DNA from: Chelydra serpentina
Taxonomy: Eukaryota > Chordata > Testudines > Chelydridae
DNA length: 64,000 bases
Direction of reading: 5' to 3'
Assembly (NCBI GenBank): GCA_037349315.1
Contig: JBAIAC010000035.1
Span: forward strand, 4,602,501-4,666,500
Shown here: positions 30,183-42,775 of the stretch, piece after piece
Layout: every line of letters begins with the position of its first letter
Numbering within the stretch: position 1 is the first letter of the stretch
The notes under the pieces: generated by a model
Databases searched by the model: none
Told to the model about the DNA's origin: nothing
What the model saw: the letters and a program-made list of their open reading frames with translations, nothing else
Position numbers and translations under genes: made by a program

Positions 30183-30530
30183 GCTGCCCCCGCGAGCTCT
30201 ATGAAACCCCGTCCCTGTGTCTGAGCCATCACGCGCACACAGCCTAGATGTCACTGTAGCTTTTAGGGGGCTTCGGAGGACGTTCAGTTCCACTTGGAAG
30301 AAGATTCACCTTGAGCTAGAATAACGTACCACAGAAGAGCGTAACATTGCAAGCAGTGCAGACCACCTGGGTGGTCTCGGGGTGGGGATTTTATGGGAGG
30401 GAGGGGGGGGGGATTATTGTCTGCATTGGTGCAAGATGACTCGTGTCCCAATGTGTCACTGACCCAGGAAGTTACTGTGATATAAGAAACGTTTTAAACC
30501 ACAGAAATAAAACCTTAATGTTGCTGACCA
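30183..30530 (+). other. ANXA6: ANXA6 3' UTR
   Basis: This is the sequence from the stop to the expected cleavage site about 20 nt after the AATAAA at 30506. It is short and non-repetitive apart from a G-rich tract near 30400. A later AATAAA near 31508 could serve a longer form, but nothing else supports that. Confidence 0.75.
30506..30511 (+). terminator. ANXA6: Polyadenylation signal AATAAA of ANXA6
   Basis: A canonical AATAAA hexamer lies 324 nt after the stop codon and is followed by T/G-containing sequence (TTAATGTTGCTG) suited to a downstream element. Confidence 0.85.
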
Positions 30531-30769
30531 TGGAACGACTCCAGTTCGCTTATTGCAAGACCTTCATGTGAGAGAGAGCCCATCTTCTCAGCAACCTTGT
30601 GTAAAGCTGAGTGCGGCCTTGTTCTGTTATCTGATCACATTGGCTGCTGCATGCTCTGCTCCCTTCACTTCCATGGGTCTTTTCTGTGGGAAATCTGTCT
30701 TTTCTTTCTGGTGGAGTGGGGAACGGAATACCCAGGGGAAATAGCGGGGACGGTACGTGCAAAAACCAG

Positions 30770-31235
30770 AGCCATAACTAGGGCGAGGCCAGTGAGGCAC
30801 TCGCCTCGGGGTGCATGGCTGTCAGGGGCACAAAAGGCTGCAGCTAGGGGCGTCCCCTCTTCCCCCGCCGCCGAAGCCGCCCCGGCTTACCTGCGGGAGG
30901 TCCGCCGGTCTCATTGTAGAAGGTACCCGCCGCCGAATTGCTGCCGAAGCCGCGGGACCGGCGGACCTCCCGCAGGCAAGCGGAAGCGGCTTCCACGGCA
31001 ATTCGGCGGAGGGTACGTTATTCCCTGCCGCCGAAGCCACTTCCGCTTGCCTGCGGGAGGTCCACCGGTCCCGCGGCAATTCAGCGGAGGGTACATTCTT
31101 CAACAGGACCGGCGGACCTCCCGCAGGCAAGCGGAAGCGGCTTCGGCGGCAGGGGAGGACCACCCGCAGGTAAGCCCCTTGGAATTTCTGCACCCCAGCC
31201 TCGGGTGCAGAAATTCCTAGCTACGGCTATCCAGG
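30770..31235. mobile_element. DNA-transposon-like element with alternating GC-rich units
   Basis: The ends read AGAGCCATAACTAGG and CCTAGCTACGGCTAT, an imperfect terminal inverted repeat. The interior has about four copies of a GC-rich block (GACCGGCGGACCTCCCGCAGG, then CAAGCGGAAGCGGCTTC) in alternating orientation between 30860 and 31170. No target duplication is evident. Open frames across it arise from the repeat. Confidence 0.6.
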
Positions 31236-32004
31236 AACTTCATGGTTTAATTCCAAAATACAGAGCTGTCAGGAGTTCTCCAAGTGCCATGTGACCCAGA
31301 GTCCGCTCCAAGTGGAAACAAAAATCCAGTCCAGGATCTGTCTGAACTGGGAAGAGGTTGGTTAATTAAACCCATTGTTCATTCCCTGGCAATAGCCTAT
31401 GTAAGCTTCCCTTTTCCGCTGTGAAAAATCTGGACTGGATTTCTGTACCTTTATGGACTGGGCTGTGGTTACAATTCTGGATATCCGGTTTTGTGTGGAT
31501 AATGGTACAATAAAGCTGAAGTAAAAATCTGACCTTCCTGCCCTCATCCCTGATCCCGTTCATGGTTTGATATGCTTTACAAGCTGCTAATGGGGCATTC
31601 AAAGCGCATATGCCAAAGCTGCACTATGCACCCAACAATTACTTATTTTAAAATTGCCCTCAGATCCTAGTAAGTGTTGCTGGCTGGAAATTCGAATATC
31701 CGTTCTGTAGGAAATTCCAACATTTTGGACATTTTTTCCATTCTGAATCGGGGAAAAAAACATTGAAATTTCAAAACTTTTTTGCCAAATGGAAGTTCCC
31801 AAAAAAATTCAGTTTGGAAACATCAAACTGTCGTTATAAATATAATCATTAAAACATCAACATCAAAATGAAATGATAAAGTAGAACCTATGTTTTGAAA
31901 TGATCAAACCAAGAACGTTAAAATGATTTGTTTAGACAGTGCCACCAAAACTTTCTTTGCAATCGACGTGTACCCGCAAAACATTACAATTTGGACAAAA
32001 GGGT

Positions 32005-32100
32005 AGAGCCCTGCGTGGATACAAAAATGTATATCTGCATCCGAGCCGCGATCCACACAAATTGTCTGCGGATATCCTCAGATTTGCAGGGCTCCACTTA
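32005..32100. mobile_element. Short inverted-repeat element, probable
   Basis: It begins GTAGAGCCCTGCGTGGATAC and ends with GCAGGGCTCCAC, so the ends are inverted copies. The middle reads as alternating 'atctgcatccgagccgcgat' sequence typical of a dispersed fold-back repeat. The GC-rich stretch to 32640 may be an internal part of a larger copy. Confidence 0.45.
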
Positions 32101-35100
32101 CCGTGGCCGGGCTGAGGCTCCAAGGCACCCCCCCCCCCCCCCCGCCAAAGCCGGGTCAGGGATTGCTGTGCGGGCAGTGGTGGGGAGCCAGCACGGAGTC
32201 ACTGATCCTCCTCCTGTCCTTGGCCAGGTAGGGAGCCTGGAGGGCGGGGACACAGCTGGGGGCTGCTCTCAGCCCCTCCACCTCCCACACCATGGGCAGG
32301 TGGAGGGTCTGCCGTGGCTCCCCACATCTCCCCAGGGAGGAGGGGTCTCGGGGAGGAAGAAGAGAGGAAGGGGAAGGGATCCATCCCTGTGAAGAGTGGA
32401 CAGGCGAGGCCCCCCCCGCCATTTCGGCACCACTGGTCTCTGCTATGCGGTGACCTGTGGAGCTGCCCGGGGGCTGCTCGGGCCCCCCGCACAGGGCAGG
32501 TGGAGGGTCCACCACGGCTCTCTCCACAGCTGCCCGCCTAGCTCTTATCATGGCCGGGCTGCGGCTCCAAGCCCCCCTCCTCCTCCCCTCCCCGGGCCAG
32601 AGCCTTTTGCAGGAGGATGTTTTAAAAGGGGCTAAAGCTATTGTATGAAGGTCGATTCAGTGCTGGGCCTGTCAGCCCTGTGGGCATGAGCAGGTTAGAC
32701 TCAAGAACGGAGCAGGTCTAGTGGTTGCTGACCCACTCTCTCCTCTCTGCTCATCCAGAATGTTCTAAGTAGGCATCTGTTTGTGGAAGCTGTGAGGCAG
32801 TTACTAGTCACCGGGGGTGGGGGGGTGAATTCGGAGTAATTCCATTGACTTGGTGGAGATGTGACGCCTCTGTCGGAAGAGGAATCCGGAGCAGCACGTC
32901 AAGTGTCTCTGTTCGCTTGGAAACAGGAAGGTTGACAGCAGCACGCCACTGCCCTCTTGGGCACAGCATCCTCGCGTAACTCTGACTCCTGAGGGTGGGG
33001 CCTGTTTGTCTGCATACGTTGGGGGCCACCCTGAGCCTCACAACTAGAGACAAGCTGCTTCCAGCCAAGCATAGAGAGAGGATCCCCAAAGGTCCAGGAG
33101 GTCTGTTTGTTTTGGCCCTGCGCTCAGAGGAGATTGCCCTAAACTCATTCTCCACCGCCCGCCAGAAATTCCAGCTGAACCTGACGCACCGAGACCAGCG
33201 GCTTTGTTTTCATGCGCAAGGAATTTCCCTGGGAGGGCGTGGCGATGAATTCAAGTCCTGGCTGCTCCCTGTTGAGTGGATGAGGACACCAAAGTCACTC
33301 AGTGATAGGAGGAAGAAATCCTCCACAAAGGGTCTCCCTTTGCAACACTGATTCTCTGACATCGCCCCCACCACTGATGGTTTAGCCGCAGGGCATCCAT
33401 CTATCGATCTAGGTCCTTATCTGGCCCTTACTGCTGTGGTAACGAAGCTCCACTAGCTATAGCTCCAGTAGAAACAAGCCATCATCATTGTAACCACCAT
33501 GTGCACTAACCCGAACACCCAGGCTCCATGTCTGCTCCTGTTGTCGTTAGTGCTGGTGGGGCTGCCTCACCACTCACTGGTGGCAGAAGTTCTGAAGATC
33601 CTCATTGCAGACCTAGACCATGCAATCAATGTCCCATCACTGTGGGAAGCTCAGCAGCCCCTAAAAGCATCCCAAGCCAGGAGGGAGCAATTCCTGGTGG
33701 CCTAGAGCATGTCAGAGATGGGGTCCCCACCCCCCACCCCCATCCCAGAATAATAGGAGAGCTGTAGTGGTTTGGGGAACTCAAGCACAGTCCTACAGGA
33801 ATTTCATTCTGCATTTGGAGTATTTTCCCTCTTCATCCCTCCCCTCCAGTGCTTTGGGAAATAATCCAACTCCACCTTCTTCTCTACTTCCCAGGCAACC
33901 CCCCCGGAAATTGTCCTTGTTTGTCATCATGGACGAGTGGGGAAGACTTCAGTGATGCAAGAGACTTCCTGCTCCCTCTCCCGCTGACTGGAATGATGCT
34001 CCCAGCAGAGTACAGCTATTTCTGCAGTGAGAAGTGTAACCAAAACCAAAAGTGCAGTAGCACCCACTTGAAACGAATGACGAGGAAATGAGGGCGTAAC
34101 GACCTCTGGGCTCCAAGGTTTAAGACTGACTTCTTGTGCACCAAAAAGATAACTCGGTCGCCCTGCAAACTACTGGCACTTTCTGTGGCGCAGGAAATTG
34201 GGGGGGTGAAGTGATCTTATTTAACTTCTGACCATCTTCTTGGTGCTGTGCAAGGTCTCAGGGAAGGAACAGGCTCTGCTGCAAAATGCTCGCAAGAGAA
34301 AGCAGGATGGCGTTGGGATGGCAAGTCATGTCTTTGGGTGATTTTAAAAGTGAAGGGTTAATTGAAGCGGCCGGAGCCAAGCATAGTGGTTCCCCTGCCC
34401 AGGGTTTAAATGCATCTTGATCCCCCTCTGGCAGCACCTCTTGCTACTCTTGTTCTAGGTCCCTGTCTAGCAGCCAGGCTGTCTATCCCAGTCCTGTGAG
34501 GCTCACAGCCAAGTCTGCGGGCGGGGGCATGTGTGTGACCTTTACAAATGGAGATATTTGAAGGTGAGAGGCCTTGCATCCAGGCCATCTTCACCCATCC
34601 AAGATTTTAGTCCTGGTCTCCAGAGGACAGCCGGGACTCTCCCTCCAGTACACCTCTCTCCCGCATCATGCATTGGAGCTGAGCCTGTTCTGAGCTCAGA
34701 TGCCATGGGTTGAACTTTCCTAGCCTTGAAATCTTTCTCCGGACCTCACCTGACTAGGTTATGTGGTTCTGAAGGCAAACGGCAACCTCTGGTAATTCAA
34801 TGGACACCTGTAACCAGGAAAGTGTCATCGGTCCTAGGTGGTATTTCCTCTCTCACCTGTCACACCCCAAATAGCTTTTCCCCCCCCGCCTCCAGTAAGT
34901 ACATGAAAAGGGCCATGTCAAACACAGAATTAAATGCAACAGGAAAGTTGTTTTAATGGTTTAAGAGCCGCAGCACTATAGAAGGAAGTGAGGGGGCGTA
35001 CAATAAAAAAAGGGAAGCACCCGAAAGCTGACTCGTGGGTAAGATATGAATGCAGCTCTGGCTCTGCCCCCCCCCCCCCCCAAGAAAACGAGGCCTTCGG

Positions 35101-35677
35101 TGTTCCCACAGGAAACTGTCTGCAAGGGCCAGAGGTTCATGTTGCCAGTACGAGAACAGAGAGGGCCAGACACACACAGCTGCTTTGCATTCTGCTGCAG
35201 CCTCGCTGCCAACGAGGGATTGTTTCCAGGCAAAGCAAAATTGCATTTCATTAGTTGCAACATTTAAAAAAACCCCAACGCCAGTGATTTGAGTCCCGAA
35301 TGGATGAGCTTTCACACTGAGTCAGTTCCAAGGACTATTTCAGGTCCTCTTTGCTGCTGACAGACCCTGGGAGGTCTGGCGAATGTACTCAGTGTGAGGA
35401 TGGCTTTGGGGCCTAGCCCCTCTCCCTACATTCCATGCTGTGGCCTCATTAAGCTGCTGTCTTCTGGCCAAAACCGACTGTGCTACTTTGGAGAAATCCG
35501 AGTGCATTGAAACACCAGCAGGCTGGGTTTTGGAGCAGTTTTCAGTATGTTTCTCTGTACATGGTGGGGAGCGAGTAGGTTATTTTTGTTGGGTTTTCTC
35601 TGGCTTTACAGCCCTCCCAAACTAGACAGATAAAGAGGAAACAACAGTCTTGATTCTAGAGTTGCCAATTTTGGTTG

Positions 35678-35903
35678 CGACAAAGGGTCCTATGGCACCT
35701 TTATAGACTAACAGAGGTATTGAAGCATAAGCTTTCGTGGGTCAATACCCACTTCTTCGGATGCAAGCAGTGGAAATTGCATCCGAAGAAGTGGGTATTG
35801 ACCCACGAAAGCTTATGCTTCAATACCTCTGTTAGTCTATAAGGTGCCACAGGACCCTTTGTCGCTTCTACAGATCCAGACTAACACGGCCACCCCTCTG
35901 ATA
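35678..35903. mobile_element. Hairpin-shaped Penelope-like element end, 12-bp TSD
   Basis: Inverted arms 35678-35765 and 35778-35864 differ by two substitution/indel sites and are separated by a 12-nt loop. Only the right side continues for ~38 nt to AGACTAACACGGCCACCCCT and CTGATA. CAATTTTGGTTG at 35666-35677 and 35904-35915 is an exact 12-bp duplication. The architecture repeats that of 9747-9988 from a different subfamily and in the opposite orientation. Confidence 0.78.
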
Positions 35904-37009
35904 CAATTTTGGTTGGACTCCAAGGACAATCCTGGAGGGTTGACAGCCTTTCTTGACTCCTGTTTTCACACGAAACTCCCTGTACCAGTTTTAATGGCCC
36001 ACCATAGCAAGCCAGCTCCATGGAAATGGCTTGTGCAGAAAGGGACCTATTCTCACCAGAGACAGTGGATGGACACCGGAGTTGGGTCCCAAGTTGATGT
36101 CCATGCTGGAGGTGTATTGGCCACGGGGCCTGGTTATTTACAGAGAAGTATCGCTGCAGAAACCTGGTAAAGGCACAACCGTGTTATGCCCTTGTATTAC
36201 TCTTTCAGTTGTATTTCTACTACCTAATTTGCTCGGTGCATGGGACAAACCCCCTTCCCCACCCACAGTGGGCTGTCCCAGGAACCTGCTCATCTCTGCG
36301 GTGCCGACATTCCAGCCGATGACGATTGCCGATCGCTTCCCGTCGTTGTGTCTAGTTAAAGGCAATTTGATGGCAAACAGTTCTGAGTCTGTGGGGTTAT
36401 AGAGAATGCCCTGTGTGTTACTGACCTTGAAAATTTAGGCTTGAAATAGCTTAAGGCTAAAGCAAAACATGATCTGAGATCTCTTAGGACCAAATTCTCT
36501 GTTACTGCATCTTGATGTGTCCGCCATCACTGGAGCTGCATCAGTTTACACCAGAACGTGGCCCATAGAATTGGCCATGGCATGTGCCTCCTGTTGATTT
36601 CACAGTTCTTGTTAGCCACCAAATGGTCTCGTGTACCTACAATAATGGGAAGGGAATAATGACCTCCTTGCTGATGGAACACCACCCAGCTCCATCTCTG
36701 GCTAGGTCCTGAGGGTAATCTGGCTGGATATTCAGTTTATGTCCACCACTGACATTCGGATCGTGCCACCAAAGCTTTTGGTGCCCATAGGATGGCTGGC
36801 TGGGTAGTGGAGATCCTCGGTACACGTTCTGGGAAGTGGGGGGAGTTATTTGATTAAATGAAAGGGTGAAAGCCCCAGCATGAGGGGAGGGGTCCTGGAG
36901 GAAGCTGCCCTTTAGGCATGAGTCTAAATAGCTTGGTGCATTCCATAGGCCGTGGTCTGCAAAAGGTATAGAGAAGCAATTGCCTACCTTAACTCTATTC
37001 TCTTCTTCA

Positions 37010-37200
37010 CTCCAATAGACCTTTCCCCTTCCTCTCCTCCCATTATCGCTTCTCCCCTCCACACCTCTTCTTTCCCTCTCTCACCTCCTCAACGGTCCAC
37101 TCTTCTCCTCTCTGTAGCCTTCCCCTCTTTCCCTCTCAGCTCATGCCTCCAACTCATCCCTCTCCCTCACACGCCCTCCCTGAGTCCTCTCATCCTGCCA
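37010..37200. repeat. Polypyrimidine (CT-rich) tract
   Basis: About 190 nt is almost entirely C and T on the + strand, with only scattered purines. Such tracts can form triplex structures. No promoter or exon feature accompanies it. Confidence 0.75.
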
Positions 37201-38312
37201 GGGTAATCTGAGTGCATGATTTACATAGTCAGAGCTTGATGTTCTGGAAATCCCCTTCTGTGGCCAAAGCTTCCTCCCTGAGCTCAGCAGGCGTCATCCT
37301 CGCTGTTCTTCTGCTTTCCTTTGTCAACCAAAGCAACAAAACAGACCAGCCTGGACTGGTAAATACTACAGCCCCAGGAGCAGCGAAACCCCACTTCTGA
37401 TGTCAGTAGACACTGAGATGTCAGAAATGTGGTGCCCTGCGCAGATCAAAGTGCAAAAATGGCCTAGAAAAGCACTAAGCCTTTGATCCTGTGCCCCCCT
37501 CTCTCCCCCCACTTGCCTTCTCTCGAGGTGCTCTCTGTGTCTGGGATTTGATTCCTGACCTTTGTCCCCAACCCCTCTCCCCCTTCCACGTGTACAAAGT
37601 TATAGGGCGAGAGCTTGGATTACAACATTAACCTGAGCAAGCAAACAGGGAGCCCCAGCATGTCTTGTTACTCAGGGCTCATCTGCATGCAGAGTTGCAC
37701 CAGTTTAACCAAAGGTGCAATTTTCAACTGATCTCCACAAATGAGTGCAAAAGACCGTGTGGGGGACTCTGGTTTACACCGGGTCTGTTTTGGTTTAGCA
37801 GGAGATGATTAGGAGCAGGTTTAAGCTAAACCGTAATAAGCCACTTCTGAAATGAACTGTGTGTGTGTGCAGCCTGGGGTTTGCACCAATTTAACTAAAC
37901 TGGTATAACTAAACCAGTGCAAATTTGCCCCCTTAGTGTCCTGTTCCAAGTGCCGAAGCCAGGTACAGTAGGGGAGCAAGCTGGATTCCAATCTGCCTCA
38001 TGCACCATCAGTCAAGTTGTCCCCTTCATTCTCAGTGTTGAAGTAAGGTGATGTAATGGTGCTGGGAGACCACAGCCTGGATTTCTGATGCCAGGTAGAA
38101 GATGCAGGGCTGGCAGCTAGAAAAACGGAGCCAGATGGTCCAGTAAAAGATATTACCTCACCTACCGTGTCTCTCCAGATTCTGCTGTCAGTTATAGTGG
38201 TGCACCCTGCAGTGGGTGTATCTAGGATAGAAAAACAAATGCTCACAATGAAGCAGGAGCCAGCAAAGGTTCAGCGGCTGGGTGCTAAACTGCTCGAGGT
38301 GCTATGAGTCCC

Positions 38313-38532
38313 CAGGGCCGGCACTTCCACTAGGCGACCCTAGGTGGTCGCCTAGGGCGGCAGAACTTGGAGGGGCGGCATTTCGGCGGCGACTCATTTC
38401 CCGGCGGCGATTCAGCAGCAAGAAAAGTGGCCATTGAGAACGCAGCTTCAGAGGAGCTGCCGCCGAAGCGGCGCCGATTACGGCGGAGGAGCGCTGCCGC
38501 CTAGGGCGGCAAAAACCCTGGCCCCGCTACTG
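38313..38532. mobile_element. 220-bp hAT-type non-autonomous element, 8-bp TSD
   Basis: It is flanked by exact TGAGTCCC at 38305-38312 and 38533-38540. The ends are CAGGGCCGGC and CCCTGGCCCCGCTACTG; both begin CAG in terminal orientation, but the inverted repeat is imperfect. The interior is CpG-rich (GGCGGCGACT, CGCCGAAGCGGCGCCG). Confidence 0.85.
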
Positions 38533-40779
38533 TGAGTCCCTTGACATGAGCGGAGTAATACGATCAGAGAATTTGTCCTCCAGTGTAGATGGGGCTCTGG
38601 CGTTTTTACTGCCAGGCCATATTCGGAGCATATTGGCATGATACCGTGGTAAGAGCACGGTCTACATCAGTGCTTACACCAGTGCCACAGCTGTTGTATA
38701 GTACAAGCAGTAATTTTGCTAGTAGAGACAAGGCTGCTGGAATCGGTGGGTCTGCATGAGTGTACCTGACAGCGGGACTTGGTCCTCCCATCGTCCTTTG
38801 ACTTGGAGAATGCAGGAATCGGTGGAATACGAAGTCCATGCTGTCAGAGCAGTGTTCTGCACTAGAACCAAAGTAACGTTATGGCCTCAGTCGAAGGCCC
38901 CCTGGAGAGTTGGGATGAAAAAGTCTCTGGGTCTTTCACGTTTATTCCAGCACCAACCAGTTCCAGCCATTGAGCAGACCCTCAGAGAACTCGGTAACTT
39001 GGTAACCACTCCACGTGGTTTATCTGGAACAGGGCTGGCGTCTATTCACCCTGCCTTCAGAATTGTACCACTGGCCCACTTGACTTCACCGCTGCTGAGG
39101 CTGATGGGGCAGTGAAGGAACGTCAATGGGATGCGCTGATCACGGGCTAGGGAGGACAAGGCAGGCTGACCAGTAGGAAGTATTTCCTAGCAACACTAAA
39201 CAGGCTTCCCAGGGAAGTCACTAAACATATGGGAATGGTGGGAAAGAGAACAATCTTCCAGTGGCCAGGCAGGAACTGGATGATCTCATCAGCCTTCCTA
39301 GGATTCCATAACTGAATCATTGTTCTGTGGTTCCAGGCTGCACTTATTAACTAATAAGTGAGGTACAGCCCCCTCTTGATGAGGACAGACGCAGGAGAGC
39401 CCTTCACGCTGTGTGTGGCTCCTTATCAAAACCACTCCAGCTGTCTGGGGCCTCATCATGGGGAATTCCCCTTCTCCTGCCTAAAAGTAAACTCAGCTGG
39501 GCTCTCCTTCCTGTATTCGCTTAACAGCCCAGAGTCTGGACTGAAGGCTCTCTCTCACCAGCTCCCCTCGGCCCTACCCGGGTGAGTAACCAAAGGTTCT
39601 TTTAGCCAGGGCATGTGGTAGATAAGATGAAAGGGAGACGAGTTCGTTGTTATGTGCTAAATCAAGATTCTGGAACTATGGAGATAGAGGCACGACACCT
39701 CTTTCTCTCTCTTTGACAGAAATAGACCCGAGTTTTTACAGTCTGCGTTAGGCTATTTATTTGCAGGCTGAGACACTATCTTAAAAATGAGCCCCGTTGT
39801 GGCTCAATATGGCTGTATTTAGCTTTGCCTCCAGGCTTTCTGCCGGCTTATGGAACGAAAAACAGAACCAAACGAGCTCCAGTTGGTCTAGGAGAAGCAG
39901 GGATAATTTGACTGTTTTTCAGTGCCAGGGTTCCCATAGATTCCTGGGTGCACGGAGCGCCTGGGTGGTGTATTCAGCTGTAGAACATCGGCATTTACAT
40001 ATCCTGCACTGGTTTAAAATGCAGGACACGAGAGTCCCAAAGCCAAAGTCGTAGAACATGGTGAGCTGTGAAATTAAACCCCGTAGAACATTTTAAGGCA
40101 TTGTTCTATTTAGAGCATCGAGGGACTGGGCCACAGAGCTTACCCCTTGTGTTCTCCGGTGTTTCCTGAAGCCTCCAGTTTCCAAAAAGTGACTGTGGTG
40201 CATGTGGGAACCCACGACTGGAATGGCTGACCATGCCGTAGGGCAGATTGAAGTGCACAGGCAGACTTCTGGGAGAGCCCACCATGGACTAGTAGGAGTT
40301 GCTACAAGTCAGCAGTGAGGCGCATCGGCTGACAGCTGTGGGGGAATGCAGTGTATGTGAAAATCTATGCAATACTGTGCAAAAATGGGAAAATTCCTTG
40401 CAGGTGTCGCTGTCTTTTTTCCCTATCATTATCCACCATCGTTGCTCATGAGCAACCCTGCAATAACAGAAGCAATGGTGCCGGGGAGGTGGGGTGGGAA
40501 TGTGATAAGGAAACAGATTTCAAGGTCGGTTTTCCAATATATTATGAGAACAAACAGCTCAAAAGACCAGATGACTTGACTCTCCCCTAGGCAATAAAGG
40601 CTGGGGAATTCTTGCAATCTGAGCTGCTCATGATGCCAGGAAAGCTGCGGTAAGTCTGGAGCAGCTCTTTGCACTGTACACAGCCGTGCCTCTCATGCAT
40701 TCTTGACCTTCATGCACAGTTGCCCCTGATATCAAGGGGAGTCAGCCATAGTTACAAGGCTAGGCAAATATATGGTCAT

Positions 40780-42738
40780 CGGGGCCGTCCTTAGGATTTA
40801 TAGGGCCCTATGCAGTACTATTAAACTGGTGCCCCTATGCCTGACGGCAGCCCGGGGGTGGTGGGGGGAAGGGACGAGGCAGCAAAGGATAGCAAGATTC
40901 CCGGCCCGCCTCACGGCGGCGGAGAGTCAGTTCCCTGCAGAGACCCCCGTACCCTCTCCCTCACGCAGAATGGACACGCAGAAAGTACCTAATTAAAAGC
41001 ACTAAATTTAGGAATAAAAAATGTCAGTCTCAGGTTTTTTGATATGCCCTGAAGTTTGTCAGATTTATTTGCAAAAACTTTGTAGTAAGGGCGAGTCAGC
41101 TGTCTTGCTGAATACAACATTAAATATTATGGAATACATGATGCAGCTCTTCTCTGTTTTACATTTTCTTAATCAGTATTTCTAAGCTGATTTTATATTT
41201 TAAATGTACTCGTAAGCCTTCATCAAGTAATCATGCCAGATTACTACGTATTTAACTCACTGAAACAAAGACATTATTTTAAATTAATCAGTCACAGAGG
41301 TTTAGTGTGTTCATAACAATGTTCATTGCTTTTAGAAAAAGGAAACACTAATTTATTTTGTGTGATTTCCATAACAATAGACATGTTTATGAAATTTCAC
41401 CAACTTTAAAAAATATGTCGCTAAAGATTTTAGGCATAACAAAGGATTTTATATCTTACTAAGGTACTGATTTTGCTGGAGCGTTCTTTTAAAACTAGTT
41501 CATCAGATAAAAGTAAAGAAAGAGAAACTCTTTGTCCAGCTATCTGGAAGGAAAGGGGTGTTGTCCCTTGAAGGGCTCTCTTCAATAGAAGGTTGCGGGG
41601 TGAAGGGAGAAAGGGATGGACAGGAAGACTTTGGAAGCAATTTTTTTGTACTATAATAATTAAAATTAAAATGTGTATTTTAGATAAGGGTGGTCTTTTG
41701 AAGGATTTATTTTAAAAAACTATATGTCTGAAGATCCAACCATGTAAAGCTAAAGACAGGGCTGGGTTACCCAATAGGCAGACTAAGCACGTGCTTAGGG
41801 CACCAGCAAAGCAGGGGGCACCAAAAAAATGAGGGGTTTTTTGAAAAAAATTTGATATTTGATATTTCAAAAAAAGCATCGAAGTAGTCATCATGGGAAA
41901 AATCAGAACTTTGTTAGACTTCCTTACACTCCACTCCACACTCTTCCCCTGTTTTTCTGTTCTCTTTTTATTACTTATCCCCACCTAAACCAGGGGGGCG
42001 TCCTACTAACATAGATCAAAATAATGCGAGGAAATCAGATCCTGTCATGTATTGCAATAAATTTGTTTTATTATTGATATAGTCTTCTGAGTTATATGTA
42101 CTTGATTCTTTTTTATATATATTGTATATATACATAAAAATAGTGTACGTTGTGTAATTTTGTTTTTTTTTTAATTTGTTTTACATATGGGGGGGCACCA
42201 TAATCTTTTCAGTGTTTAGGGCCTCCAAAGGTCTTAATCCGGCCCTGGCTAAAGATGATTGTGCATCTAAAAATCTATGCAATGATTTTTTAGAGATGTG
42301 ATTTTATAATCTTCACCAACTCACTAATGAAATATTTTTAAAGCAAATTTTAAACTAAGGTCCTGTAGACTAATATGTTCTGAGTAAATATTACAGTTAT
42401 GCACAACTGTTTTTGTCCGTAAATTCAGAAACTGACAGTATATACCTGGGGGTTGGCGAATGCCTGTTAAATGGCTTCATTACCACTTAAATGGCTCTTT
42501 AACAGTTTCAGTGTTGTGCTAAGAAATCTGGCAGGCTTGACCGCTTTTTCACTTTTAAGGTCCCCTCGGGAGTAAGAGTCACCAGGCTGCAGCAGTCAGG
42601 TGTGGGAGCCTGCAGGAAGGGTCAGAACAGGGATAGGAAAGCCCGGTGGGTAGACACTAACACCGAGGGGTGCCCCAAATTTTCAGGTGCCCTATGCAGC
42701 CGCATATTCTGCATATGCCTAAGGACAGGACAGCCCTG
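40780..42738. mobile_element. 1.96-kb hAT-type element containing a second one
   Basis: Exact 8-bp duplication ATGGTCAT at 40772-40779 and 42739-42746. The left end CGGGGCCGTCC matches the inverted right end CAGGGCTGTCC at 9 of 11 positions. After removing the nested copy and one 8-bp duplication, about 1.46 kb remains. The interior is AT-rich without a transposase frame, so it is non-autonomous. Confidence 0.87.
41757..42247. mobile_element. 491-bp hAT-type element nested at 8-bp TSD
   Basis: Exact duplication GCTAAAGA at 41749-41756 and 42248-42255. The left end CAGGGCTGG and inverted right end CAGGGCCGG differ at one base. The interior is AT-rich. It lies wholly inside the element at 40780-42738, so it is the younger insertion. 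Confidence 0.92.
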
Positions 42739-42775
42739 ATGGTCATTGTGAAACAAAGCAGTGGGCCTCTGGAAA

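Noticed and set aside
31508..31513. Second AATAAA as the main ANXA6 poly(A) signal
   Set aside because: The 30506 signal is close to the stop and well placed; the distal one lies beyond a mobile element at 30770-31235.
33499..33705. 68-codon ORF starting Met with a hydrophobic leader-like stretch
   Set aside because: No neighbouring exon or recognisable homology, no CpG or promoter context, and a leucine-rich start can arise by chance in 200 nt.
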